DNA of 19,426 nt from UBA1227 sp045599345 (GCA_045599345.1 JAZRVV010000021.1:1-19426); one strand, 5' to 3'; shown: positions 1-6,691, counted from the first letter of the stretch. Numbers and translations: made by a program. The notes: generated by a model not told the origin, from the letters alone.

Positions 1-67
1 ATGGCACATCTAATGCAATATATTTTTCAATAATTGCTCTGTCGGATAGAGTAAGGTGTTTGCTCAT
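1..67 (-). CDS. IS30-type transposase, N-terminal fragment cut by window edge
   Basis: The minus strand opens at ATG 67-65 and reads MSKHLTLSDRAIIEKYIALD before leaving the window. That is the usual opening of IS30-family DDE transposases, whose N-terminal helix-turn-helix recognises the element's inverted repeats. A ribosome binding site (GGAAAGGAG) lies 7 bases upstream. Only 22 residues are visible, so completeness and catalytic residues cannot be judged. The right end of the element should lie somewhere between 68 and about 210, but I could not fix it without the other end. Confidence 0.7.
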   Translation of the reverse strand, partial: MSKHLTLSDRAIIEKYIALDVP

Positions 68-137
68 CGTCTGCTCCTTTCCAATCAGACAGCTAGAGTT
101 ATGCTCATTATGATATATTAATTTGTTTTTGTAAAAC

Positions 138-183
138 TAAATGCAAATTTGTAAGGTTAAAAGTAGTGTATTTTTTGCATTTA
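138..183. repeat. Inverted repeat upstream of the transposase
   Basis: TAAATGCAAA at 138-147 is matched by its reverse complement TTTGCATTTA at 174-183, with 26 bases between. It sits in the gene-free stretch upstream of the IS30-type transposase and may belong to the element's terminal region or its promoter. No function can be assigned from this window alone. Confidence 0.35.
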
Positions 184-210
184 CTAATACTAGTAAGGAC
201 CATTATCGCA

Positions 211-273
211 TACGAACGGTACGAATTGTCGGACTTTAGTGACCGTTCGTAGGATTATTCGTTACCGTTCGTA
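211..273. repeat. TACGAACGGT inverted/direct repeat cluster
   Basis: TACGAACGGT at 211-220 is followed by two copies of its reverse complement ACCGTTCGTA at 242-251 and 264-273. The last copy lies inside the final codons of the ADP-ribosylglycohydrolase gene. The possible hairpin 211-251 has a 21-base loop and no U-run, so it is not a normal intrinsic terminator. The motif TACGAACGG recurs in both copies of the 117-base repeat near 15077 and 15838. Confidence 0.45.
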
Positions 274-1553
274 GGTGACGAGTGGTCAATGTAGTCTAAG
301 ATTGGGTTGATAAGATCCTTGTGCATAGCAAAAGGATTCTCTGAAAACGGATTAATTACGATGCCTAAAAGGTTTTCATTGTTGAGACCACATCGGAGTA
401 TAAATTCTATCTGAGTTTCAAAGAGGATGTTGCTGGTTGGCTTTTTGTAGACTTCACCTTCATCTGTGAATAAGGGAACCCAGGTCTCACCTTTTTCGTT
501 TGTTACCGTATCAAGTTTTAAACGAAGTTCATTGCTTAGTGAAATATTGTCACCAACTTTTAGGTCATCAAGATCAACTTGATTCCAACTGTTGTTTACA
601 TCAATCATTGGTGCAGGGACAGTACCTTGATCTTCTATCCTCTTGATGAGTACTTGAGCAATCATTTCAAGGGTATCAATAGATGGGTTTTTGTAATATT
701 CGTCTACTGCGAGTTTGATATATTTATTGCTTTCATAGTTGCTGAAATTGTCTTGTGGATCCTTGGCTTTTGTGAATTTTTCGATTACTTTATTGATGTC
801 GGCGGGGATGTAGGCACTGGCATCGGCAAGGATGCCGAGAGTGATGCCATAGTAGGCCTCTGCCATTGCGCCAGCGATGGCAGCAAGCGTGTCAGTGTCG
901 CCACCAAGTGAGACAGCGTTGCGGACAACGTCCTCGTAGCTGTCGCCTTCAAAGAAACTGACGAGCGCCTTTGGCATGCTGTCTTGACATGACTCGTCGT
1001 GTCTATGCTTTTTTCTTAATTCGTCTAATGTTGTATTGATGTCATAGTCATAGTGTTTTTCTATGTATTCTTTGATTTCTTCTTTGGTATTTTGGGTTCT
1101 TGCGAGGTATATTACCTCAGCTGTACAGGTCGCGCCCTTTACACCCTCTGGATGGTTGTGTGTGACCTCAGCTGTGGCTCTGGCGACCTCACTTGTTCTA
1201 TCAAGTGAGTCATAGAGCCAGCCAGCTGATGATACGCGCATGGCGGAGCCGTTGCCGTAGCTTCCGTATGGCTTTTTATCCTTGGTATGAAGCCATTGGT
1301 TGAAGCGGCCGCCATAGCCTGCGCGAGGATACTTCTTGGCCCAGTGGACCATTGAGTTCTTTACATTTTCTTTGATGGTATCTATGTCGGCGTCTTTTCC
1401 TGAATAGAGCAGTGCGTCAGCAACTGGTACTGTCATTACAGTGTCATCTGTAAAATGGTTGTGTTTTGTGAAAAGTCTGAAATCCTTGGTATTGCCACCT
1501 CTGTCAAATTCAAATCTGCTTCCTATGATGTCTCCTATTATTGCTCCGTACAT
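255..1553 (-). CDS. ADP-ribosylglycohydrolase (DraG-like) with C-terminal SseB-like domain
   Basis: Residues 1-260 are an ADP-ribosylglycohydrolase of the DraG/ARH type, which removes ADP-ribose from proteins or small molecules using two metal ions. The metal-binding signatures are present: FTDDTVM at 34-40 and GGDTDT at 217-222. DraG enzymes usually end near 260-300 residues. This one is 432 long, and roughly 320-425 (…GIVINPFSENPF…) resembles an SseB-type domain, so it looks like a fusion. The start has a clear AAAGGAGG site 9 bases upstream. It follows the macrodomain gene in the same direction but is separated from it by a hairpin terminator, so it is probably transcribed on its own. The fused domain is my least certain call. 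Confidence 0.85.
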   Translation of the reverse strand: MYGAIIGDIIGSRFEFDRGGNTKDFRLFTKHNHFTDDTVMTVPVADALLYSGKDADIDTIKENVKNSMVHWAKKYPRAGYGGRFNQWLHTKDKKPYGSYGNGSAMRVSSAGWLYDSLDRTSEVARATAEVTHNHPEGVKGATCTAEVIYLARTQNTKEEIKEYIEKHYDYDINTTLDELRKKHRHDESCQDSMPKALVSFFEGDSYEDVVRNAVSLGGDTDTLAAIAGAMAEAYYGITLGILADASAYIPADINKVIEKFTKAKDPQDNFSNYESNKYIKLAVDEYYKNPSIDTLEMIAQVLIKRIEDQGTVPAPMIDVNNSWNQVDLDDLKVGDNISLSNELRLKLDTVTNEKGETWVPLFTDEGEVYKKPTSNILFETQIEFILRCGLNNENLLGIVINPFSENPFAMHKDLINPILDYIDHSSPTNGNE

Positions 1554-1597
1554 TACGAGCCCTCCTTTGTTTTTTTGTTGACTCTATTGTACGAAAT

Positions 1598-1635
1598 AAA
1601 AACGTCTCCTTGGTCAATTGACAGGAGACGTTTTT
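1598..1635 (-). terminator. Intrinsic terminator after the macrodomain gene
   Basis: A 13-bp perfect stem (AAAAACGTCTCCT at 1598-1610, its complement at 1623-1635) has a 12-base loop and A/T runs on both sides. It lies between the macrodomain stop codon (1668) and the ADP-ribosylglycohydrolase start (1553). Confidence 0.8.
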
Positions 1636-1667
1636 AATTGTTTTGTATTTTATTTTTTAGTTTTTTA

Positions 1668-2672
1668 TTATCCTTTGTTGAATGGTTGACAACCATTTTC
1701 AAAGAGATAGAGGTCGATTTGAATGAGGTCATATTCTTTGTTGATGATGCATGCTTTTATGATCATGTCTGAGAGGCTGCTTGGGCTTAGGACATATCCA
1801 GCACTCCTTAGGAGTTCCTCTGTCTTTTCAACACTTAGGTGGAGCGAGAGGCAAAGGGCAAGTGCTGTTGTTTTACTAGGTTGATAGTTCTTGTCTGATT
1901 GTAGTTTTGAATATACCTGCTTTGATACATAGTTTTTGTATACATCAGGACCTTGGATGCCTCTTGCATCTATTATTTCAAATAGCTTTTCTTGGAAGGT
2001 TTTGTCTATTGGTTCAATTGCAATAGAAGCAAGTTCGATTGTGTCTTCTTGGCAATTGAAAACAGCATCCTCATACTCTTCTATTTCTTGATATCTTACG
2101 CTATTATTCCTACGATATTTATATTCTCTTTCGTTTGCCTGGCCAACATAGTTCTCATCAATGTATGCTTTGATTTTGTTTGTAAGCTTACCAGAGAGGA
2201 CAAAAGCCTTTTGATCAAATACAACAAGGATTACCTTCATATCGTTTTCAATGAGGAACTCTTGAATTGTAGAGAGGGCAATCTGGAGAGCTTTGTCCTT
2301 TGGGAATCCATTGGAACCAGTTGCCATAAGTGGAAATGCAATTGATTTGCATTTGAGTTTTAGGGCAAGTTCCATTGAGTTTTTGTAAGCATTTTTGAGG
2401 ATGTCAAACTCATTGTTGTTGCCACCCTTCCAGATTGGTGTGACGGTGTGGATAATATATTTTGCATTGAGGTTGAATGCTGGTGTTTCCACAGCGTCAC
2501 CTGGATCAATATCACCTATTACTTTTCTAGCATTTAGGAGTTGGTCTTTACCAGCTGCCTCATAGATAGCAGTATCTGTTCCTCCTCCAATTACAGGATG
2601 GGGATTTGCTGTGTTTACTATTGCATCTGCTTTAACCCTTGTAATATCTTCTCTAATAATTCGAAAAGCCAT
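1668..2672 (-). CDS. Macrodomain protein with helical C-terminal domain
   Basis: Residues 1-170 form a macrodomain, a fold that binds ADP-ribose and often hydrolyses it from proteins or O-acetyl-ADP-ribose. The binding loops are visible: AIVNTAN at 17-23, GGGTDTAIYEAAG at 29-41 and PLMATGSNGFP at 114-124. The last ~100 residues (about 230-334) are helical and look like a helix-turn-helix-type domain (…TTALALCLSLHLSVEKTEELL…), so the protein could sense ADP-ribose and bind a nucleic acid or partner. That is inference. An AGAGGTGA site precedes the ATG, and a consensus promoter lies just upstream. The neighbouring ADP-ribosylglycohydrolase suggests a shared role in reversing ADP-ribosylation. 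No ADP-ribosyltransferase is visible in the window. Confidence 0.85.
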   Translation of the reverse strand: MAFRIIREDITRVKADAIVNTANPHPVIGGGTDTAIYEAAGKDQLLNARKVIGDIDPGDAVETPAFNLNAKYIIHTVTPIWKGGNNNEFDILKNAYKNSMELALKLKCKSIAFPLMATGSNGFPKDKALQIALSTIQEFLIENDMKVILVVFDQKAFVLSGKLTNKIKAYIDENYVGQANEREYKYRRNNSVRYQEIEEYEDAVFNCQEDTIELASIAIEPIDKTFQEKLFEIIDARGIQGPDVYKNYVSKQVYSKLQSDKNYQPSKTTALALCLSLHLSVEKTEELLRSAGYVLSPSSLSDMIIKACIINKEYDLIQIDLYLFENGCQPFNKG

Positions 2673-2690
2673 TAACTCACCTCTGTTTTA

Positions 2691-2718
2691 ATAATACTAG
2701 AAAGTATTAATTTGTCAA
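2691..2718 (-). promoter_or_regulatory. Sigma-A-type promoter of the macrodomain gene
   Basis: On the minus strand, TTGACA (2718-2713) and TATTAT (2696-2691) are separated by 16 bases. The -35 box sits only two bases beyond the stop codon of the upstream SIMPL gene. Confidence 0.7.
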
Positions 2719-2720
2719 AA

Positions 2721-3380
2721 CTAGTCACCTATTGCCCATATAAATGTTGCTGTGTCAGAAACACTTATTTCTTCTGGTTCAATTTCTATGGCTTGGAGTT
2801 TTCCCGTCATGCAAAGGCAGTCTTCGTCCATGTTATAGTGGGTGTTTGAATAAATGCTAATTTCACCCCAGTTATAGTCTATGGCTATTAGTTCACCAAG
2901 CTTTGTGCCTGATGCTTCACAGAGTACTTCTGCTTTGCGTCTTGCATTAGTTGTTGCTGAGCGTAGCATCTCTTCACTGATTGCTGTTTTATCTTTTACT
3001 GTAAATGCAATCCTAAAGTTTGGATTTGCTACACACTCAGCAATAGCTGATAGTGTGTTTGACAATGTCTTTGAATCAAAATCAAATCTGAGCTGCAAAT
3101 CATGATCCACTTCATAGCCTACAAACTCGCTTTGATAGTGGCCATCTTTTTTCTTGCGACTTTCATAAAGGGTTCTAACATCAAAGTCTGTTGTTTTGAT
3201 ATCCTTTTTATCAAAACCAACTTTAATCAAGTTACTTGTTATACTATCAATATTATTTGCCGCTTCTTCCATTGCTAGTTGATAGTTCAAGTTCCTTGAT
3301 TTTAGTGTCATATAGATCACTACACAATCAGGTGATGCTGTTGCTTTGCCTATTCCTTTAACCGTTATTGTTTTATTCAT
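2721..3380 (-). CDS. SIMPL (DUF541) domain protein
   Basis: The 219-residue product matches the SIMPL/DUF541 fold (E. coli YggE family): an opening TVKGIGKATASPD strand, then …NYQLAMEEAANNIDSI… and a closing set of strands with EPEEISVSDTATFIW. Members are linked to oxidative stress or envelope processes, but no reaction is established. I start it at ATG 3380 because AAAAAGGAGTGACC lies directly upstream; an in-frame opening 11 codons earlier has no such site. No signal peptide is visible, so unlike YggE this copy is probably cytoplasmic. A palindrome covers the -35 box of its promoter, suggesting repression. Confidence 0.85.
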   Translation of the reverse strand: MNKTITVKGIGKATASPDCVVIYMTLKSRNLNYQLAMEEAANNIDSITSNLIKVGFDKKDIKTTDFDVRTLYESRKKKDGHYQSEFVGYEVDHDLQLRFDFDSKTLSNTLSAIAECVANPNFRIAFTVKDKTAISEEMLRSATTNARRKAEVLCEASGTKLGELIAIDYNWGEISIYSNTHYNMDEDCLCMTGKLQAIEIEPEEISVSDTATFIWAIGD

Positions 3381-3413
3381 TAAGGTCACTCCTTTTTTAT
3401 TTTGTGACCTCAT

Positions 3414-3459
3414 TGTATATGATTGTTAAATGAAAAAGGTCAATTGCCAATTGACCTTT
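3414..3459 (-). promoter_or_regulatory. Promoter and palindromic operator of the SIMPL gene
   Basis: On the minus strand, TTGACC (3443-3438) and TATACA (3419-3414) are 18 bases apart. The -35 box lies inside an odd palindrome at 3435-3459 with two perfect 12-base arms (AAAGGTCAATTG and its complement) around a single C. A repressor dimer bound there would block polymerase. The same GGTCAATTG core recurs at 1612-1620. Confidence 0.55.
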
Positions 3460-3464
3460 AAAAA

Positions 3465-3487
3465 AAGGCAGGCTTTTCGCCTGCCTT
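3465..3487 (-). terminator. GGCAGGC-family terminator after the small peptide gene
   Basis: The stem AAGGCAGGC/GCCTGCCTT has 9 bp with a TTTTC loop, followed on the minus strand by seven U. A 33-base stretch including this hairpin is identical to the one around 10171-10193. It ends the double-glycine peptide gene at 3506-3649. Confidence 0.85.
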
Positions 3488-3505
3488 CTTGTTGTTTGCT
3501 ATTAT

Positions 3506-3649
3506 TTACTTGTCGTCATCATTGGAGCCTTCTGAGCTAGCTATGTTGAATTTGTCCTTAAGCTTAACTGCTATATCCCAAATATTTACATTAACTCCGC
3601 CATTTACTTCTTCAAGTTCTTGATCTTTAAGTTCTCTGTTCTTATCCAT
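3506..3649 (-). CDS. Small peptide with double-glycine leader (minus-strand member of a divergent pair)
   Basis: This ORF of 47 residues starts MDKNRELKDQELEEVNGG and then continues with about 29 residues, VNVNIWDIAVKLKDKF… and an acidic DDDK tail. The leader matches the class II bacteriocin/peptide pheromone pattern (L-x-x-x-E-L-x-x-V-x-G-G), which is cut after GG by a C39-peptidase ABC transporter during export. The SD is GGAGG, 8 bases before the ATG. The mature part has a short helix-like stretch and no Cys, so lanthionine chemistry is unlikely. It faces a second double-glycine peptide gene whose promoter has the same layout, and is followed by a strong terminator. No immunity, transporter or modifying gene lies next to it. 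Whether it is a bacteriocin, signal or RiPP precursor is unknown. Confidence 0.7.
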   Translation of the reverse strand: MDKNRELKDQELEEVNGGVNVNIWDIAVKLKDKFNIASSEGSNDDDK

Positions 3650-3673
3650 TTTTGTAACCTCCATTTCATATTA

Positions 3674-3756
3674 CATCTCTTTATACGAACTTGTACTGAA
3701 AATGGATACAAATTATTTTTGTAGCCATTTTTTCTTTTTCTTCGTATAAAGGGATG
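3674..3756. promoter_or_regulatory. Divergent promoter pair with shared non-canonical elements
   Basis: Two 36-base blocks point in opposite directions: 3709-3674 on the minus strand and 3721-3756 on the plus strand. Each starts GTA(T/G)CCATTTT and ends TTCGTATAAAG(A/G)GATG at identical spacing. TATAAA would be the -10 box, 18 bases after GTAKCC. Neither has a TTGACA-like -35, which suggests an activator or alternative sigma factor. The -10 boxes lie 31-34 bases from the two start codons. Confidence 0.6.
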
Positions 3757-3783
3757 AAAGACGTTTTGAAAGGAGAAATAGAA

Positions 3784-3939
3784 ATGGCAGAACTTAATGA
3801 GAAAGATTTAAACGAAGTAGTAGGTGGCGCAGAGGACCACAACATTATGCTTACAGATGTTGCACCAGCAAACATAGTTGGCGCTCCTAACGAACAAGAT
3901 GAACAGCTCGTTAAAGGCGCTGTACTTCCACTGTTATAA
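3784..3939 (+). CDS. Small peptide with double-glycine leader (plus-strand member)
   Basis: The 51-residue product begins MAELNEKDLNEVVGG, a textbook double-glycine leader (ELNEKDLNEVVGG). The mature part of 36 residues is acidic, proline-containing and ends hydrophobic (…KGAVLPLL), with no Cys. I start it at ATG 3784 because GAAAGGAG lies 8 bases upstream; an in-frame opening at 3754 lacks a ribosome site and overlaps the promoter. A strong terminator follows at 3947. Its promoter duplicates that of the facing peptide gene, so the two are probably made together, as in two-peptide bacteriocins or paired signals. No exporter or immunity gene is nearby, so export would depend on a transporter elsewhere. 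Confidence 0.75.
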   Translation: MAELNEKDLNEVVGGAEDHNIMLTDVAPANIVGAPNEQDEQLVKGAVLPLL

Positions 3940-3946
3940 CAAAATG

Positions 3947-3973
3947 CGGCAGCCAGGTTTTGGCTGCCGTTTT
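3947..3973. terminator. Bidirectional intrinsic terminator
   Basis: A 9-bp stem, CGGCAGCCA (3947-3955) with TGGCTGCCG (3961-3969), has a 5-base loop. It is followed by TTTT and preceded by AAAA. It ends the plus-strand peptide gene and the convergent gene whose stop codon is at 3975. Confidence 0.8.
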
Positions 3974-3974
3974 G

Positions 3975-4202
3975 TTAATCATTGATGAGATACACCCTAA
4001 GCGACGGGTCATTTGTAAGGCGGAAGATATCTTCCGCCTTTATTTTGTCATAGACCCGTGTGCGCAAACCGTAGAGACGGCGTATCTCATCCTTGATTTC
4101 CTCACCTTGGATGTTCTCCAAGGTGAAGTTATAGACCTGCTCGAGCTTTGCTTTCAAATGCTGGATTCCAATTTTGCTTTCCGAATAGATTTCTAAAATC
4201 AT
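3975..4202 (-). CDS. Small charged protein of unknown function
   Basis: This 75-residue protein (MILEIYSESKIGIQHLKAKL…) is rich in Lys, Glu, Ile and Leu. It has no membrane segment or signal peptide and is probably mostly helical in the middle. I do not recognise the family. The start is supported by AAAGGAGAG 7 bases upstream. A plus-strand ORF over the same bases has no ribosome site and is taken as a shadow. The segment encoding KAEDIFRL is a perfect 24-base palindrome (4017-4040). The divergent neighbour is the alpha/beta hydrolase; the convergent one is the double-glycine peptide gene. Confidence 0.6.
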   Translation of the reverse strand: MILEIYSESKIGIQHLKAKLEQVYNFTLENIQGEEIKDEIRRLYGLRTRVYDKIKAEDIFRLTNDPSLRVYLIND

Positions 4203-4256
4203 ATTTTCTCTCCTTTTGTTCCCATTGACTGCATTTTATCAAAACGGGAGTCCCAA

Positions 4257-4285
4257 TTGCAGGACTAAGGATGGAGTGATATAAT
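4257..4285 (+). promoter_or_regulatory. Promoter of the alpha/beta hydrolase gene
   Basis: TTGCAG (4257-4262) and a perfect TATAAT (4280-4285) are separated by 17 bases, 25 bases upstream of the hydrolase ATG, with a GGAGGAG ribosome site between them. Confidence 0.75.
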
Positions 4286-4309
4286 CTTAACCATAAGGAG
4301 GAGATATTA

Positions 4310-5272
4310 ATGGGAATCGTATACAAAATGCTCTTCGGTGGCGCACAGAAGCCAATCAACAGAGATCCAAAAAAGGTTAAGGCAATGCCAAAACCTGTAA
4401 TCAAAGCCTTTGATTGGCTGGCAGAGAGGCCAATGTATGAGCCTCTGCGTGCGCTTTGTCGTATGGAATCAACATTCCTTAAAATGGATGGCAAGCCATT
4501 TAAGGATGCACTCTCAAAGTGCAATGGCTATGAAAGTACAGAACTCTATTTAGATGGTTTACATGGCACACTCTTTTATAGTGCTACTCCATCTAAGAAG
4601 TTTGTTCTTGGTATACACGGCTACCGTATGAACAGCATATCTGAGTTTGCAAGATATGTCCCTATCTATCACGACATGGGATACAACTTCCTTGCAATAG
4701 ATAACTGTGGTGCTGGCGAATCAGAGGGTGAATTTATTTCATTTGGTGTTAAGGAATCAGCTGATGCTATTCGTTGGGCAAAACTTCTTATTGAAAAGTA
4801 TGGTCAGGATATTGAGATATTAATCTATGGATTGTCACTCGGTGGCGCAACTACTCTTATCGCCTGTGGCGACAAGAACCTACCTTCTCAGGTACGTTGC
4901 GCTATTGTAGACAGCCCTTACTCATCATTCAGAGCTGAGGAAGACTACATCTTAAGCCTTCTTAAAATACCAGAGGCTGTCTACCCTGTATTCTTCTTTA
5001 TTATCAACTACGTTTTCAAGAAAAATACTGGATTAAACCTTCGTGACGCAGCCCCTATTAAAGCTGTTAAGAAGGCATCCGTGCCTATCTTGTTTATCCA
5101 TGGCGAAGACGATGTCTTCGTGCCGAGCAAGTTCTCCAAGGAGCTCTCTGCTGCTTGTAGCTCTCCGTCCCAGCTTGAACTCTTTGACGAGGCAAGCCAC
5201 TGTCAAAGCTTCCACTGGGAACCAGAACGCTACAAGGCCCTCATCCGCTCCTGGGCTGAAAAATATATGTAA
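4310..5272 (+). CDS. Alpha/beta hydrolase (serine esterase/peptidase-like)
   Basis: This is a 320-residue alpha/beta-hydrolase-fold enzyme. The oxyanion region is GIHGYR (101-106). The nucleophile elbow GLSLGG gives Ser176, the acid is Asp268 in HGEDDVFVP, and the base is His297 in ASHCQS, so the triad is complete. It resembles the Clostridia/Bacilli 'alpha/beta hydrolase' group related to BaeRF/YqkD-type proteins, whose substrates are mostly unknown. There is no signal peptide; a hydrophobic stretch at 223-236 (AVYPVFFFIINYVF) is more likely a lid helix than a membrane anchor. The start has AAGGAGGAG 7 bases upstream. No terminator follows the stop codon; instead the 33-base repeat begins two bases after it. 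Confidence 0.88.
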   Translation: MGIVYKMLFGGAQKPINRDPKKVKAMPKPVIKAFDWLAERPMYEPLRALCRMESTFLKMDGKPFKDALSKCNGYESTELYLDGLHGTLFYSATPSKKFVLGIHGYRMNSISEFARYVPIYHDMGYNFLAIDNCGAGESEGEFISFGVKESADAIRWAKLLIEKYGQDIEILIYGLSLGGATTLIACGDKNLPSQVRCAIVDSPYSSFRAEEDYILSLLKIPEAVYPVFFFIINYVFKKNTGLNLRDAAPIKAVKKASVPILFIHGEDDVFVPSKFSKELSAACSSPSQLELFDEASHCQSFHWEPERYKALIRSWAEKYM

Positions 5273-5273
5273 A

Positions 5274-5381
5274 GAAAAATTGCGGAATCCGCAAAAATTC
5301 TTTGAGATATGTTGACTTTCATGTCAGTGTATGACATAATAAGTTGACGAAAAATTGCGGAATCCGCAAAAATTCTTTGAG
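5274..5381. repeat. 33-base perfect direct repeat in the ATPase leader
   Basis: Identical 33-base copies lie at 5274-5306 and 5349-5381, 75 bases apart. Each contains the palindrome TTGCGGAATCCGCAA. The second copy ends with GAGG, the likely ribosome site of the ATPase. The first is followed by another ATG after a similar gap (5309), which opens only a 12-codon ORF. Confidence 0.85.
5312..5340 (+). promoter_or_regulatory. ATPase promoter with palindromic operator in its spacer
   Basis: TTGACT (5312-5317) and CATAAT (5335-5340) are separated by 17 bases. The spacer holds the inverted repeat ATGTCA-N5-TGACAT (5321-5337), which overlaps the -10 box and is well placed for a repressor. Confidence 0.6.
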
Positions 5382-5388
5382 GTGTGCC

Positions 5389-6690
5389 ATGGAAATTGCT
5401 AGAAATGAATACCTTCAAAAGCTAATAAATAAAAAAGATAATGGTAGGGTCAAAATCATTACAGGTATTAGACGCTGTGGAAAGTCCTACCTACTTTTTG
5501 AAATATTTACGAAATATCTAAAAGAAAACGGCATCTCTAATGAGCAAATCATTGGATTAGCGCTGGATGAGTTACAAAATGCAAAATATAGAAACCCAAT
5601 AGAACTCGACAAATATGTTCGTGAACAGATTAAGGATTCATCAAAGCGTTACTACATTTTATTGGATGAAATCCAGTATGTTTCTGAAATTCAAAACCCA
5701 TATGTGGATGATAAAGAGGCAAAATTAAATTTTATCGATGTAGTACTAGGATTAATTAAAATTAGCAATGCTGATGTCTATGTAACCGGAAGCAATTCTA
5801 AAATGCTATCTTCTGACATTCTGACCCAATTTAGAGATCGAGGAGATGAAATTAGAGTATTTCCACTATCATTCGCTGAATTCTATGAAGTATTTGATGG
5901 AGAAAAACAAAACGCTTGGATAGAATATTACACTTATGGAGGAATGCCTGTAACTCTTTCACTTCCTTCACACGAAGAAAAAAGCAAATATCTACGCGAC
6001 TTATTTACAAGGACCTACCTAAAGGATGTTGTTGAGCGAAACTCAATATTAAACAGTGACAATATTCTTGAAGACTTAATTAACACTATTGCATCCTCTA
6101 TCGGGTCCCTAACCAATCCAACAAAATTGGCCAACACTTTTAAAACTGAAAAACACATCAATATCGAATCGAACACAATTGATAAATACCTAAATTATTT
6201 TGTCGATGCTTTTTTAATCAGCAAAGCATTACGCTATGATGTGAAAGGAAAAAAATATATTCACACACCACTCAAATACTATTTCTCTGATGTTGGAATT
6301 AGAAATGCACGTCTAGGATTTAGGCAACAAGAAGAAAGTCACATTATGGAAAACGTTCTTTACTGTGACTTGATACGAAGAGGATTTGATGTAGATGTTG
6401 GCGTCGTCGAGAAAAACATTGTGACGGATGAAGGAAAAAAAGTAAGAAAAAAGTTGGAAGTAGATTTTGTAATCAATCGCGGTAACCAAAGGTATTACAT
6501 CCAATCTGCACTTTCCATCGCGGATCCAGAAAAGCATTTACAAGAAACAGCATCCTTAATACAAATTCCTGATTCTTTCAAAAAGATTATTGTTGTACGT
6601 GATAATATAAAACCATGGCAAGATGAAAATGGAATTCTCTACATTGGAATAGAGCAATTCTTATTAGATAACACAATATTAGCAACATAA
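5389..6690 (+). CDS. AAA-family ATPase with DUF4143 domain
   Basis: The 433-residue protein belongs to the abundant AAA_14/DUF4143 ATPases. Walker A is GIRRCGKS (26-33) and Walker B is YYILLDEIQ (88-96). A sensor-like TGSNSKML follows near 133, and the C-terminal DUF4143 domain has the nuclease-like pattern LEVDFVINRGNQRYYIQ, where the usual catalytic Lys of PD-(D/E)XK folds is Gln. The family's biological role is not established, though these genes are often horizontally moved. I start at ATG 5389 because GAGG precedes it; an in-frame opening 15 codons earlier runs through the repeated leader. It is read from its own promoter and closed by a terminator at 6692 shared with the convergent HXXEE gene. 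Confidence 0.85.
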   Translation: MEIARNEYLQKLINKKDNGRVKIITGIRRCGKSYLLFEIFTKYLKENGISNEQIIGLALDELQNAKYRNPIELDKYVREQIKDSSKRYYILLDEIQYVSEIQNPYVDDKEAKLNFIDVVLGLIKISNADVYVTGSNSKMLSSDILTQFRDRGDEIRVFPLSFAEFYEVFDGEKQNAWIEYYTYGGMPVTLSLPSHEEKSKYLRDLFTRTYLKDVVERNSILNSDNILEDLINTIASSIGSLTNPTKLANTFKTEKHINIESNTIDKYLNYFVDAFLISKALRYDVKGKKYIHTPLKYYFSDVGIRNARLGFRQQEESHIMENVLYCDLIRRGFDVDVGVVEKNIVTDEGKKVRKKLEVDFVINRGNQRYYIQSALSIADPEKHLQETASLIQIPDSFKKIIVVRDNIKPWQDENGILYIGIEQFLLDNTILAT

Positions 6691-6691
6691 A

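Noticed and set aside
1585..1620. Promoter for the ADP-ribosylglycohydrolase (TTGACC…TACAAT)
   Set aside because: The spacing is 20 bases, too long for a confident promoter call, although TACAAT alone may serve as the -10 box.
3960..4196. Plus-strand ORF of 78 codons opposite the small charged protein
   Set aside because: No ribosome site, opens inside the terminator hairpin, and the minus-strand ORF has a proper AAAGGAG site.
5043..5315. Plus-strand ORF of 90 codons inside the hydrolase gene
   Set aside because: Shadow frame of the hydrolase that runs on into the repeat; no ribosome site.
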